Source: Idiomarina sp. UBA6142
Lineage (GTDB): Bacteria; Pseudomonadota; Gammaproteobacteria; Enterobacterales; Alteromonadaceae
DNA: 6,136 bases
Assembly (NCBI GenBank): GCA_002423905.1
Contig: DIVC01000014.1
Span: 1-6,136, forward strand
Reading direction: 5' to 3'
The position numbers were made by a program, and so were the translations under genes. The notes under the pieces were generated by a model that ran no database searches, had not been told where the DNA came from, and was given only the letters and a program-made list of their open reading frames with translations. Positions 1 to 6,136 of the stretch are shown here, in pieces (positions within the stretch are counted from its first letter, which is position 1; each line of letters begins with the position of its first letter).

Positions 1-611
1 GCTTGGGTGGGGCAAATGGTAATACAGGCGGTGCAGCTGCCACATTTTTCGGTTACCGGCTGATCGGTTGGTAGCGGTAAATTCACCAGTAACTCGCCGA
101 GGAAGAACCATGACCCACCTTGCTCGTCGAGCACCAACGTATGCTTACCGGTCCAGCCTAAGCCCGCTTTTACCGCTAGAGGCCGTTCCATAATCGGCGC
201 AGAGTCTACGAATGGGCGAAAATCGAGGTCAGCACAGGCCTGTTGAATACGTTGGCCCAGTTGCTTTAAACGGTTCCGCATAAGTTTGTGGTAGTCGCGC
301 CCTAAGGCATAGCGGCTAATGTAGCCCAAGCGCGGATTTTTTAGGGTACGCGCAAAGCCCGCTTCCGCCGGTAAATAGTTCATTCGCACCGAAATGGCCC
401 GCACCGCGCCCGGATGCAGCAGCGTTGGGTCAGCGCGCAAGTCGGCATGCCGCGCGAGGTAATCCATGTCGCCATGCATGCCTTGTTCCAGCCAGCGTTT
501 TAAGGCCGCCTGCTCGGCCGCGAGGTCAAGATCGGTGATCCCGACCTTTTGAAAGCCCAGTTCCTCACCCCACTTTTTAATGTCTGCTGCTAATTGATCA
601 AAGTCCATCAT
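1..611 (-). CDS. queG: Epoxyqueuosine reductase QueG, N-terminal 203 residues (3' end beyond window)
   Basis: QueG is a cytoplasmic cobalamin- and 4Fe-4S-dependent enzyme that reduces epoxyqueuosine to queuosine at tRNA wobble position 34, the last step of Q synthesis. I translated this frame from the - strand: it is open from 611 to the window edge. Visible family signatures are the stretch SRYALGRDYHK (about residues 99-109), VDSAPIMERPLA (135-146) with D136 in the place of the family's catalytic aspartate, AGLGWTGKHTL (149-159), GSWFFLGELL (166-175), and the first ferredoxin-type motif CGSCTACITICP with C190, C193, C196 and C200. The family is usually about 350-390 residues, so the second iron-sulfur motif and the C-terminal part lie outside. 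Two adjacent ATGs (611 and 608) could start it; 611 is preferred because a TGAGG-like ribosome site lies about 11 bases upstream. It is divergent from tsaE, as in many gammaproteobacteria, but nnr is missing between them. Confidence 0.96.
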   Translation of the reverse strand, partial: MMDFDQLAADIKKWGEELGFQKVGITDLDLAAEQAALKRWLEQGMHGDMDYLARHADLRADPTLLHPGAVRAISVRMNYLPAEAGFARTLKNPRLGYISRYALGRDYHKLMRNRLKQLGQRIQQACADLDFRPFVDSAPIMERPLAVKAGLGWTGKHTLVLDEQGGSWFFLGELLVNLPLPTDQPVTEKCGSCTACITICPTQ

Positions 612-644
612 ACCGATGCATGCCTCAGGTGTGCAGTGACCTAC

Positions 645-653
645 AAAATAGCA
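645..653 (-). promoter_or_regulatory. Possible extended -10 promoter for queG
   Basis: Read on the - strand, the sequence is TGC followed by TATTTT, which resembles an extended -10 element (TGn plus a 4/6 match to TATAAT). No good -35 hexamer lies 17 bases upstream, which extended -10 promoters can tolerate. It sits 34 bases before the queG ATG at 611. Support is by pattern only. Confidence 0.3.
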
Positions 654-695
654 AACAAAGTGCCGCTGTGCATCTGCTACGCCGTATCTAGATCA

Positions 696-704
696 TGTTA
701 CACT
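696..704 (+). promoter_or_regulatory. Possible extended -10 promoter for the tsaE-amiB-mutL-miaA operon
   Basis: TGT followed by TACACT gives a TGn extension and a 4/6 match to TATAAT. No convincing -35 element is present. It lies 44 bases before the tsaE start and would give a leader of roughly 35-40 bases. In relatives that carry nnr upstream, tsaE is read from nnr transcription; here the gap of 137 bases must hold the promoter for the operon, so some element is expected. Confidence 0.3.
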
Positions 705-748
705 TGTCCCATGCTGAGGGATTTTGTCATGGTTGAGAAGGTTAGCGC

Positions 749-1219
749 ATGCAGTCAAAACAATTTGTTGCCGTTGATGAACCGAAGTTATTAGCGATAG
801 CCCGCCAATTGGCAGAGCAGGTGGCGGCGCACCAGCATTCCGAAACCTTAACGCTCTATCTTTATGGTGAGTTGGGCGCTGGTAAAACCACCTTTAGTCG
901 CGGCTTTATTCAGGCTTTAGGGCACCCAGGGAAAGTGAAAAGCCCGACCTATGCCTTGGTGGAAAGCTATCACTTGCCACCTTGGCAATTGCATCATTTT
1001 GATCTTTACCGTTTGACCGACCCAGAAGAGCTTGAATTCATGGGCATTCGTGATTACCTTGGTGATTATCACATCATTTTGGCAGAATGGCCGCAGCGTG
1101 GGGCTGGCTGGCTGCCAAAAGCTGATATAACCATAACCATTGATTATGCGGGTACCGCGCGATCAATGACACTCGCAGCGCTAACTGAACGAGGTCGAGA
1201 ATTACTCGAAACACTGTGA
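749..1219 (+). CDS. tsaE: tRNA threonylcarbamoyladenosine biosynthesis ATPase TsaE
   Basis: TsaE (formerly YjeE) is a small cytoplasmic P-loop ATPase that works with TsaB and TsaD in making t6A at position 37 of ANN-decoding tRNAs; it is essential in many bacteria. The 156-residue product has normal family length. Visible motifs are the Walker A loop GELGAGKT (residues 40-47, K46), the switch-like KSPTYALVE (64-72), HFDLYRL (83-89, D85) and ILAEWPQR (110-117, E113), which is the family's Walker B-like region. The start at 749 has a GAGAAGG ribosome site at 735-741 with a 7-base spacer. The stop overlaps the amiB start by 4 bases. It is the first gene of the + strand operon; the usual upstream neighbour nnr is not present. 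Confidence 0.97.
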   Translation: MQSKQFVAVDEPKLLAIARQLAEQVAAHQHSETLTLYLYGELGAGKTTFSRGFIQALGHPGKVKSPTYALVESYHLPPWQLHHFDLYRLTDPEELEFMGIRDYLGDYHIILAEWPQRGAGWLPKADITITIDYAGTARSMTLAALTERGRELLETL

Positions 1220-2535
1220 TACAGCGAAGCTTAGGTCTATTCATTTGGATGCTACTGGGGCTGTATATGCTCCCAGCGTGGGCCAGTACCACAATTTCTG
1301 CTGTGCGAGTTGGTCCAGAACCCGACAAAACCCGCGTGGTATTCGACCTCAGTGCGGCTGCCCAATACTCCTATTTCACTATTGATGACAATTTACCGTA
1401 TCGTTTGGTGGTTGATTTTAAAGCCACCCAGTTGGCCGTTAATTTAGCCACCGTGCCGACCAATTCGTTGCTCATCAACAAGCTTCGTACCAGCACCCCA
1501 ATCAGTTCTGGTGGCACGCGGATCGTGTTTGAATTGAGCCAAAAAATCACTCCAACCTTATTTACGTTGCCACCCGGTGATGGTTTTGGCCATCGCCTCG
1601 TGGTTGATCTGCCGGGCCGCAGCGTCAAACGCAGCGAACAAGCCTTGAGTGTTGATCAATTACAAGAACGAAAAGTCACAATTGCTATTGACGCCGGGCA
1701 TGGTGGCAATGACCCAGGTTCAATTGGACCTACTGGGCTGCAAGAAAAGCGCGTGGTGCTGAGTATTGCCAAAGCCCTCGCTGACATGATTAACGCAGAT
1801 CCAGGGATGCAGGCGTATTTGATCCGTACCGGCGACTATTATGTTGGCTTGCGCGGGCGTTCGCGCAAAGCCGAAGAGATCAATGCCGATTTACTGATTT
1901 CTATTCATGCCGATGCTTTTACCTCGCCGCAACCGCGTGGCGCATCGGTGTGGGTATTATCAACACGACGGGCAAATACCGAACTCGGTCGTTTACTGGA
2001 AGACAAAGAACGCCTTGGTGATGTGTTGGCTGGTATTGATAGCAAAGAATCCGATCAAGATAACCAACTTCAGCGTATTTTGGCAGGTGTGCAACTGGAT
2101 GGCATTATGACCATTGGCTATGAAGCGGCTCAGGAAGTGGTCAGTGAATTAGGCAAAGTCACGCGCTTGCATAAACGTGATCCCCAACACGCCAGCTTTG
2201 CCGTGTTAACCGCGGGTAATGTGCCGTCTATGTTGGTTGAAACTGGCTTTATTTCAAACCCAGATGAAGAGAAGTTACTCGCCAGCAATAAACATCAGCA
2301 GCAGGTGGCTCGTGCTATCTACAACGGTGTTCGCGCTCACTTTACCCGCAAACCGCCCGATGGCACCTTATTTGCTACCAGCCGCGCTATGGAACACGTG
2401 GTGAAACGTGGCGAGAGCCTTTCGGTGATAGCGCAGCGCTATAATATCTCGGTGACTGCGCTAAAACAGCATAACAATCTCAATAGCGATACTGTGCGCG
2501 TCGGCCAAAAGCTGAAAATTCCGAGCGCGCGGTAA
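1216..2535 (+). CDS. amiB: N-acetylmuramoyl-L-alanine amidase AmiB (AMIN + Amidase_3 + LysM)
   Basis: A periplasmic zinc amidase that removes stem peptides from peptidoglycan during daughter-cell separation. The 439-residue precursor begins with R4, a hydrophobic core and an A-W-A cleavage site, so cleavage is likely after A23. An AMIN domain (about 25-135) targets the septal wall. The Amidase_3 domain (about 153-375) shows the zinc and catalytic residues: H162 in DAGHGG, E177 in LQEKRVV, H231 in SIHADAF and E342 in LVETGFIS. The insert at about 253-318 corresponds to the autoinhibitory helix region that in relatives is displaced by EnvC or NlpD. A LysM domain closes the protein (about 394-436, [13 protein letters not shown]). 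The GTG start lies in a GTGA overlap with tsaE and lacks a good ribosome site (GAGG is 21 bases away), so translational coupling is likely; a later ATG would lose the positively charged end of the signal peptide. Confidence 0.96.
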   Translation: MIQRSLGLFIWMLLGLYMLPAWASTTISAVRVGPEPDKTRVVFDLSAAAQYSYFTIDDNLPYRLVVDFKATQLAVNLATVPTNSLLINKLRTSTPISSGGTRIVFELSQKITPTLFTLPPGDGFGHRLVVDLPGRSVKRSEQALSVDQLQERKVTIAIDAGHGGNDPGSIGPTGLQEKRVVLSIAKALADMINADPGMQAYLIRTGDYYVGLRGRSRKAEEINADLLISIHADAFTSPQPRGASVWVLSTRRANTELGRLLEDKERLGDVLAGIDSKESDQDNQLQRILAGVQLDGIMTIGYEAAQEVVSELGKVTRLHKRDPQHASFAVLTAGNVPSMLVETGFISNPDEEKLLASNKHQQQVARAIYNGVRAHFTRKPPDGTLFATSRAMEHVVKRGESLSVIAQRYNISVTALKQHNNLNSDTVRVGQKLKIPSAR

Positions 2536-2543
2536 GGGCGGTC

Positions 2544-4301
2544 ATGGCAATTCAACTATTACCCATCAGCTTGGCCAACCAAATTGCCGCCGGCGAAGTC
2601 ATCGAACGGCCCTCGTCGGTCGTTAAAGAACTGGTCGAGAATAGTCTCGATGCTGGTGCTGCGGATATTGTCATTGATATTGAACAAGGTGGTCGCCGGC
2701 GTATTCGTATCCGTGATAATGGCAGCGGCATTGCGCAGCATGAACTCACTTTAGCACTGAGCCGTCATGCCACCAGTAAAATCAGCTCATTGGCTGACCT
2801 CGAAGCAATATTAAGTATGGGTTTTCGCGGCGAAGCGTTGGCCAGTATCAGCTCAGTAGCCCGCTTAACCTTGACCTCAAAAACCGAACAGCAAGCCGAG
2901 GCGTGGCAAGCGTGGGTAGAGGGTCGTGAGATGACCGCCCATCTGCAGCCTGCTAGCCACCCCACTGGTACCACCGTAGATGTCCAAGACCTATTTTTTA
3001 ATACCCCAGCCCGGCGAAAGTTTTTGCGTACCGACAAAACCGAATTTGCGCACATTGATGAGGTGGTCAAGCGCTTAGCGCTGGCCCGTTTTGACGTTCG
3101 TTTTAGTCTGAACCATAACCATAAGCTGGTACGCCAATATCCCGCCGTTACCGGTGATCGCTATGCCGACCGAGTAGCTCGTGTAGGTGGTACTCAATTT
3201 ATTGATGAAGCGGTGTTTGTCGATGAAAGCGCAGCCAGCTGGCGCCTGTGGGGCTGGATTAGCCCTCCCAGTGGCTGTCGCCATCAGGCCGATGTCCAGT
3301 ATTTTTATGTGAACGGACGGATGCTGAAGGATCGTTTACTAGGGCATGCCATACGCCAAGCCTATGCCGATCAACTCGGCGACGAGCGCAGCCCAACCTT
3401 TGTGTTGTACTTAGAACTACCAGCCAACGAAGTTGATGTGAACGTGCATCCGGCTAAACACGAGGTGCGGTTTCAGCAAGCTCGGCAAATTCATGATTTT
3501 ATTATGCAGGCGTTAAAGCCAGTCGTAGCGCGTCCGCCAGCTCTGGTAATGGTGCCAGCGGCAGTAGCACCAGCCAGCGTGGCGGCTGAAGCGTTCACGC
3601 AAGCTGCTTGGGCGAGTCCGCAAACCCATCAGTATCGGCCTGCCGCAGCGGATATCGCTGCGCAGTTGCAAGCGCTACAACCCGGCAGTCGTACCCCACT
3701 ACCTGGAGTAATGGAAGCAGCACCAACCGCTGTGGAGCGTCCTGAGCAGGGCCATAATTGGCGGGTTCTGACGGTGGTGCAACAGCGCTTTGCCTTAATT
3801 CAATGGCTACAACCGCAGCGGGTTGACACACCGCTCTGGTTGCTTGATTTGCAGCGGGTGCAGCAGGCGGCTTTGGCGGAACAGTACGCGCAACAATTTC
3901 AAACCGGTTTAGCCGGCCAGCCATTGTTGATCCCAGTACAATTAAGCAGTACGGATGCCATTGCTCAAGCACAGCAGCTGCCACCAGCATTGCTCGCTCG
4001 GCTGGGCCTGCTGTTAGAATGGCAGCGCAAGCAATGCATCGTGAAACAAGTGCCCTCGGCACTGCGGCAGAGTAATATCAACGACACCTTGCCACAGCTG
4101 CTGGCGCAATTGAGTGTGGCCACGGCAGACCAGTTGCAGGTACCACCGAGTGTCTGGTTATGGTTGGCGCAGTTGCAAGTTGCAAGTCATTTTAACGCTA
4201 CCCAAGCTGAACATTGGCTGCAGCATTGGTTGAGTTGGCAACAACCGCAATTATTTGTCCAGCAATTGGCATTACCGACGCTGCCGGAGCCACTAAAATG
4301 A
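2544..4301 (+). CDS. mutL: DNA mismatch repair protein MutL (MutH-type, without endonuclease motif)
   Basis: MutL is the dimeric GHKL ATPase that links mismatch recognition by MutS to strand incision by MutH and unwinding by UvrD. The N-terminal ATPase part shows [12 protein letters not shown] (12-23), [13 protein letters not shown] (27-39; E29, N33), RDNGSG (57-62; D58), ATSKI (76-80) and [10 protein letters not shown] (93-102). [14 protein letters not shown] (297-310) carries the conserved ATP-lid lysine K305. An Ala/Pro/Gln-rich linker spans about 328-403. The C-terminal dimerisation domain (about 404-580) begins [16 protein letters not shown] and lacks the DQHA-type metal motif of endonuclease MutL proteins, as expected where MutH is present. 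At 585 residues it is slightly shorter than the roughly 615 recalled for E. coli. The ribosome site AAGGG (2534-2538) overlaps the amiB stop codon and sits 5 bases before the ATG. Confidence 0.97.
   Translation: MAIQLLPISLANQIAAGEVIERPSSVVKELVENSLDAGAADIVIDIEQGGRRRIRIRDNGSGIAQHELTLALSRHATSKISSLADLEAILSMGFRGEALASISSVARLTLTSKTEQQAEAWQAWVEGREMTAHLQPASHPTGTTVDVQDLFFNTPARRKFLRTDKTEFAHIDEVVKRLALARFDVRFSLNHNHKLVRQYPAVTGDRYADRVARVGGTQFIDEAVFVDESAASWRLWGWISPPSGCRHQADVQYFYVNGRMLKDRLLGHAIRQAYADQLGDERSPTFVLYLELPANEVDVNVHPAKHEVRFQQARQIHDFIMQALKPVVARPPALVMVPAAVAPASVAAEAFTQAAWASPQTHQYRPAAADIAAQLQALQPGSRTPLPGVMEAAPTAVERPEQGHNWRVLTVVQQRFALIQWLQPQRVDTPLWLLDLQRVQQAALAEQYAQQFQTGLAGQPLLIPVQLSSTDAIAQAQQLPPALLARLGLLLEWQRKQCIVKQVPSALRQSNINDTLPQLLAQLSVATADQLQVPPSVWLWLAQLQVASHFNATQAEHWLQHWLSWQQPQLFVQQLALPTLPEPLK
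4286..4289 (+). promoter_or_regulatory. Ribosome binding site that decides the miaA start
   Basis: GGAG inside the last codons of mutL, 8 bases before the ATG at 4298. It supports that start over an in-frame start at 4214, which would add 28 residues not fitting the MiaA family ahead of the P-loop. Confidence 0.7.
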
Positions 4302-5251
4302 CCGTACAGGCTAAGGTGATTTGCTTGTACGGCCCAACTGCCGCGGGCAAAACAGCGTTAGCGATGGCCTTAGCTCAGCGTTTACCGGCGGATATTATTT
4401 CTGTCGATTCAGCGTTGATATATCGCGGCATGGATATTGGTTCAGCGAAACCAAGTGCAGAAGAACTGGCACTCGCGCCGCACCGCTTAATTGATATTTG
4501 TGACCCCAGTGAGAGCTATTCGGCGGCGCAATTTGCCCATGACGCGCGGCAGCACATTGATGAAATTATTGCCGCCGGGCGCACACCGCTGCTGGTGGGC
4601 GGCACCATGCTGTATTTCAAAGCCTTATTGGAGGGCATGTCGAAACTGCCAGCCGCCGATGCAACCATTCGGGCGCAGTTACAGCATCGTCTCAACCAGC
4701 ACGGTAGTGTGGTGTTGCACCAGCAACTGACTGCAGTAGACCCAGTCAGTGCTGCCCGTATTCACCCCAATGATCCGCAGCGCATTACCCGTGCACTCGA
4801 GGTGTTCTTGACCAGCGGTAGCAGCCTGACCAAACTCACCCAGCAACGCACAGGTGCGTTGCCTTATCCAGTAATTCAGCTAGCCATAGCCCCGGAAAAC
4901 CGTGCCATTTTGCATCAGCGCATTGAACTTAGATTTCGCCAAATGGTCTCAACAGGATTGCAAGCAGAAGTAGAAACCTTGCGAGCGCGGGGTGATCTGC
5001 ATAAAGATTTACCGGCCATTCGCAGCGTCGGCTATCGGCAAATGTGGGAGTATCTCGATGGTGATTACGGCTACGATGAAATGATTGATCGTGGCATTTT
5101 CGCTAGTCGGCAGTTAGCCAAGCGGCAATTAACCTGGTTACGGAAATGGCCCGGTGTGCAGTGGTTAGATAGTTTAGCCGCAGATTGTGAACAAAAAGCG
5201 TGGCTTGCTTGCCAACAACGTGGCCAAAAGTTTACCGATCTACTCCCTTGA
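4298..5251 (+). CDS. miaA: tRNA dimethylallyltransferase MiaA
   Basis: MiaA transfers the dimethylallyl group from DMAPP to A37 of tRNAs that read UNN codons, making i6A, which MiaB then methylthiolates. The 317-residue product has the usual length (about 316 in E. coli). Signatures in order: P-loop GPTAAGKT (12-19, K18), [18 protein letters not shown] (35-52; D37 in the conserved catalytic position), [18 protein letters not shown] (62-79), [14 protein letters not shown] (100-113), [12 protein letters not shown] (159-170) and, near the C-terminus, [15 protein letters not shown]. The start codon overlaps the mutL stop as ATGA, a common coupling arrangement in this locus. An in-frame extension upstream to 4214 is rejected. 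In E. coli, promoters for hfq lie within miaA; similar internal promoters cannot be excluded here. Confidence 0.97.
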   Translation: MTVQAKVICLYGPTAAGKTALAMALAQRLPADIISVDSALIYRGMDIGSAKPSAEELALAPHRLIDICDPSESYSAAQFAHDARQHIDEIIAAGRTPLLVGGTMLYFKALLEGMSKLPAADATIRAQLQHRLNQHGSVVLHQQLTAVDPVSAARIHPNDPQRITRALEVFLTSGSSLTKLTQQRTGALPYPVIQLAIAPENRAILHQRIELRFRQMVSTGLQAEVETLRARGDLHKDLPAIRSVGYRQMWEYLDGDYGYDEMIDRGIFASRQLAKRQLTWLRKWPGVQWLDSLAADCEQKAWLACQQRGQKFTDLLP

Positions 5252-5283
5252 AAAATTGAAAATCAGCCACATATTCAAACTAT

Positions 5284-5292
5284 TGGTAAAAT
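5284..5292 (+). promoter_or_regulatory. Possible extended -10 promoter upstream of hfq
   Basis: TGG followed by TAAAAT gives a TGn extension with a 5/6 match to TATAAT. The hexamer 17 bases upstream is not a good -35; a TTGAAA at 5256-5261 is too far for normal spacing (25 bases). A transcript would start near 5299 and leave a leader of about 110 bases before hfq. Confidence 0.4.
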
Positions 5293-5305
5293 AGCTCTAT
5301 CGATA

Positions 5306-5334
5306 CTGTGAATTTTCGTAGCTTGTTCTATAGT
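5306..5334 (+). promoter_or_regulatory. Possible sigma-70 promoter upstream of hfq
   Basis: CTGTGA (5306-5311, 3/6 match to TTGACA) and TATAGT (5329-5334, 5/6 match to TATAAT) are separated by 17 bases. Transcription would begin near 5341, giving a leader of about 67 bases that contains the A-rich ARN tract. Pattern evidence only; together with the 156-base gap it suggests hfq-hflX can be transcribed apart from miaA. Confidence 0.4.
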
Positions 5335-5379
5335 GATAGTTGACTGGCATAGGGATGATCTTAAGTGCTGCGAGATACG

Positions 5380-5400
5380 AACAATAACAAAAAAAAAGGA
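5380..5400 (+). promoter_or_regulatory. Six ARN triplets joined to the hfq Shine-Dalgarno: putative Hfq autoregulatory site
   Basis: Positions 5380-5397 read AAC AAT AAC AAA AAA AAA, six consecutive triplets fitting A-purine-any, followed at once by GGA of the ribosome site AAGGA (5396-5400), 7 bases before the hfq ATG. The distal face of the Hfq hexamer binds ARN repeats, one per subunit, and Hfq is known to repress its own translation in E. coli by binding its 5' leader. Placement over the ribosome site would allow that here. The function is inferred. Confidence 0.5.
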
Positions 5401-5407
5401 TGCAGAT

Positions 5408-5659
5408 ATGGCGAAGGTGCAAACATTGCAAGACCCATTTTTGAATGCACTGCGACGCGAGCGTGTTCCAGTGTCAATTTATTTAGTCAATGGCATTAAA
5501 TTACAGGGGCAGATCGAAAGTTTCGATCAGTTCGTAATTTTACTCAAAAATACCGTCAGTCAGATGGTTTACAAACATGCCATTTCAACAGTAGTGCCAG
5601 CGCGTATTCCAAGCAATTATTTGCCGACCCCAGATGGTAGCGAAGACGCGATTGACTAG
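5408..5659 (+). CDS. hfq: RNA chaperone Hfq, short C-terminal tail
   Basis: Hfq is a hexameric Sm-like RNA chaperone that pairs small RNAs with target mRNAs. The 83-residue product carries the whole Sm core: Q8 and D9 of the proximal face, the rim arginines R16, R17 and R19, Y25, I30 and K31 of the distal face, F42, and the Sm2 motif YKHAIS (55-60). Compared from memory, residues 7-64 match the E. coli protein throughout. The tail after residue 65 is only 18 residues against about 37 in E. coli, and ends with acidic residues (D76, E79, D80, D83). The start at 5408 matches the family's MAK-beginning and has an AAGGA site 7 bases upstream; an in-frame GTG at 5333 would add 25 unrelated residues and is rejected. 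hflX follows after 22 bases, so the two are probably co-transcribed. Confidence 0.98.
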   Translation: MAKVQTLQDPFLNALRRERVPVSIYLVNGIKLQGQIESFDQFVILLKNTVSQMVYKHAISTVVPARIPSNYLPTPDGSEDAID

Positions 5660-5665
5660 TTAATG

Positions 5666-5671
5666 TAGGAG
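5666..5671 (+). promoter_or_regulatory. Ribosome binding site that decides the TTG start of hflX
   Basis: TAGGAG, a strong Shine-Dalgarno, ends 10 bases before the TTG at 5682. The only nearby ATG (5663) is followed directly by a stop codon, and the frame has an in-frame TAA at 5661-5663, so no upstream start exists. Confidence 0.75.
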
Positions 5672-5681
5672 TACAGATAGC

Positions 5682-6136
5682 TTGTTTGATAGGTTTGAAA
5701 GTGGTGAACAGGCTGTTCTGGTGCACGTTGATTTTCCCGCTGAAACAGATCGGGAAGACCTTTCTGAACTTAAATTACTGGTAAGCTCGGCCGGTGTTGC
5801 TACCTTGGGAGTGGTGACAGCATCGCGGAGTACGCCCAGTTCACGTTATTTTGTGGGCAGCGGCAAAGCCGAAGAAATCGCTGAGCAGGTGAAACTGCTC
5901 GGTGCGAACGTGGTGATTTTTAACCACAGTTTAAGCCCCACTCAAGAGCGTAACTTAGAAAAATTATGTCAATGCCGGGTGGTTGACCGCACCGGTCTCA
6001 TTCTGGATATCTTTGCCCAACGCGCGCGAACCCACGAAGGTAAACTGCAGGTTGAGCTGGCACAGTTAAAGCATATTTCAACGCGCTTAGTACGTGGCTG
6101 GACTCACTTAGAGCGGCAGAAAGGTGGTATCGGTTT
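5682..6136 (+). CDS. hflX: Ribosome-associated GTPase HflX, N-terminal 151 residues (3' end beyond window)
   Basis: HflX is a GTPase that binds the ribosome and in E. coli splits stalled 70S ribosomes under heat stress. The visible part is the N-terminal HflX domain and the following coiled-coil linker: F-D-R at residues 2-4, GEQAVLVHV (8-16), [13 protein letters not shown] (56-68), [12 protein letters not shown] (84-95), [18 protein letters not shown] (98-115) and [15 protein letters not shown] (117-131), then [17 protein letters not shown] up to the edge. The GTPase domain with its P-loop lies outside. Similarity to E. coli HflX (recalled) begins at the second residue, which fixes the TTG at 5682 as the start. 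It follows hfq by 22 bases; in relatives hflK and hflC come next, which the window does not reach. Confidence 0.96.
   Translation, partial: MFDRFESGEQAVLVHVDFPAETDREDLSELKLLVSSAGVATLGVVTASRSTPSSRYFVGSGKAEEIAEQVKLLGANVVIFNHSLSPTQERNLEKLCQCRVVDRTGLILDIFAQRARTHEGKLQVELAQLKHISTRLVRGWTHLERQKGGIG

Noticed and set aside
594..794. A 66-codon + strand frame between queG and tsaE, Cys-rich
   Set aside because: It overlaps the queG start and the tsaE start, begins at a non-ATG codon, and has no family features. It is not an nnr remnant.
2744..2766. Salmonella-type 6-base mutL mutator repeat in the ATPase domain
   Set aside because: The equivalent segment (L-T-L-A-L-S before the RHATSKI motif) uses different codons and has no tandem 6-base units.
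3595..4062. A 155-codon open frame on the - strand inside mutL
   Set aside because: It lies wholly opposite a well-conserved mutL coding frame, has low-complexity Ala/Pro/Val composition, and shows no recognisable family or ribosome site; it is a shadow of Gln/Ala-rich mutL codons.
4214..4297. In-frame upstream extension of miaA
   Set aside because: It overlaps the conserved end of mutL, and MiaA proteins start about 11 residues before the P-loop; the ATG at 4298 has a GGAG site and the ATGA coupling.
5280..5294. CTATT/AATAG hairpin as a terminator after miaA
   Set aside because: The stem is only 5 AT-rich pairs with no U-tract following; it overlaps a better -10 element instead.
5344..5360. 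A sigma-54-like site around TGGCAT upstream of hfq
   Set aside because: The downstream half lacks the GC doublet at the required spacing.
5340..5366. TTGACT (5340-5345) as the -35 of a third hfq promoter
   Set aside because: The hexamer matches 5/6 but the only -10 candidate, TTAAGT at 5361-5366, matches 3/6 with a 15-base spacer.
5333..5407. In-frame GTG extension of hfq adding 25 residues
   Set aside because: Hfq homologues begin at MAK; the extension covers the A-rich leader and has no ribosome site of its own.

Overview
The window holds a conserved gammaproteobacterial chromosomal locus: the end-to-end block tsaE-amiB-mutL-miaA-hfq-hflX on the + strand, with queG diverging from it on the - strand. 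Protein features point to a gammaproteobacterium. The Hfq core matches the Escherichia coli protein almost residue for residue (recalled, not aligned). MutL is of the non-endonuclease kind found with MutH. The block itself is the classic enteric/marine gammaproteobacterial 'amiB-mutL-miaA-hfq superoperon'. Base composition looks close to balanced, and the short Hfq tail and LysM-bearing AmiB fit an Alteromonadales-like marine genus better than Escherichia; that genus-level guess is weak.

Layout. 1-611 (-): 5' part of queG, cut by the window edge inside its first iron-sulfur motif. 612-748: divergent intergenic gap with a possible promoter for each side. 749-1219: tsaE. 1216-2535: amiB, starting with GTG inside a 4-base GTGA overlap. 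2544-4301: mutL, 8 bases after amiB. 4298-5251: miaA, starting in a 4-base ATGA overlap with mutL. 5252-5407: the only sizeable gap in the + strand block, with promoter-like elements and an A-rich putative Hfq binding site. 5408-5659: hfq. 5682-6136: hflX from a TTG start, cut by the window end.

The tight overlaps suggest tsaE-amiB-mutL-miaA are co-transcribed and translationally coupled, with hfq-hflX able to be driven separately from the gap after miaA. Functionally the block is mixed: tRNA anticodon-loop modification (QueG at position 34, TsaE and MiaA at position 37), septal peptidoglycan cleavage (AmiB), mismatch repair (MutL), RNA chaperoning (Hfq) and a ribosome-associated GTPase (HflX).

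I found no mobile element, CRISPR array, RNA gene, clear terminator or unknown gene. No undescribed system is visible. The points most worth a second look are the run of exactly six ARN triplets abutting the hfq ribosome binding site, the absence of nnr between queG and tsaE, the short acidic-tipped Hfq tail and the TTG start of hflX.
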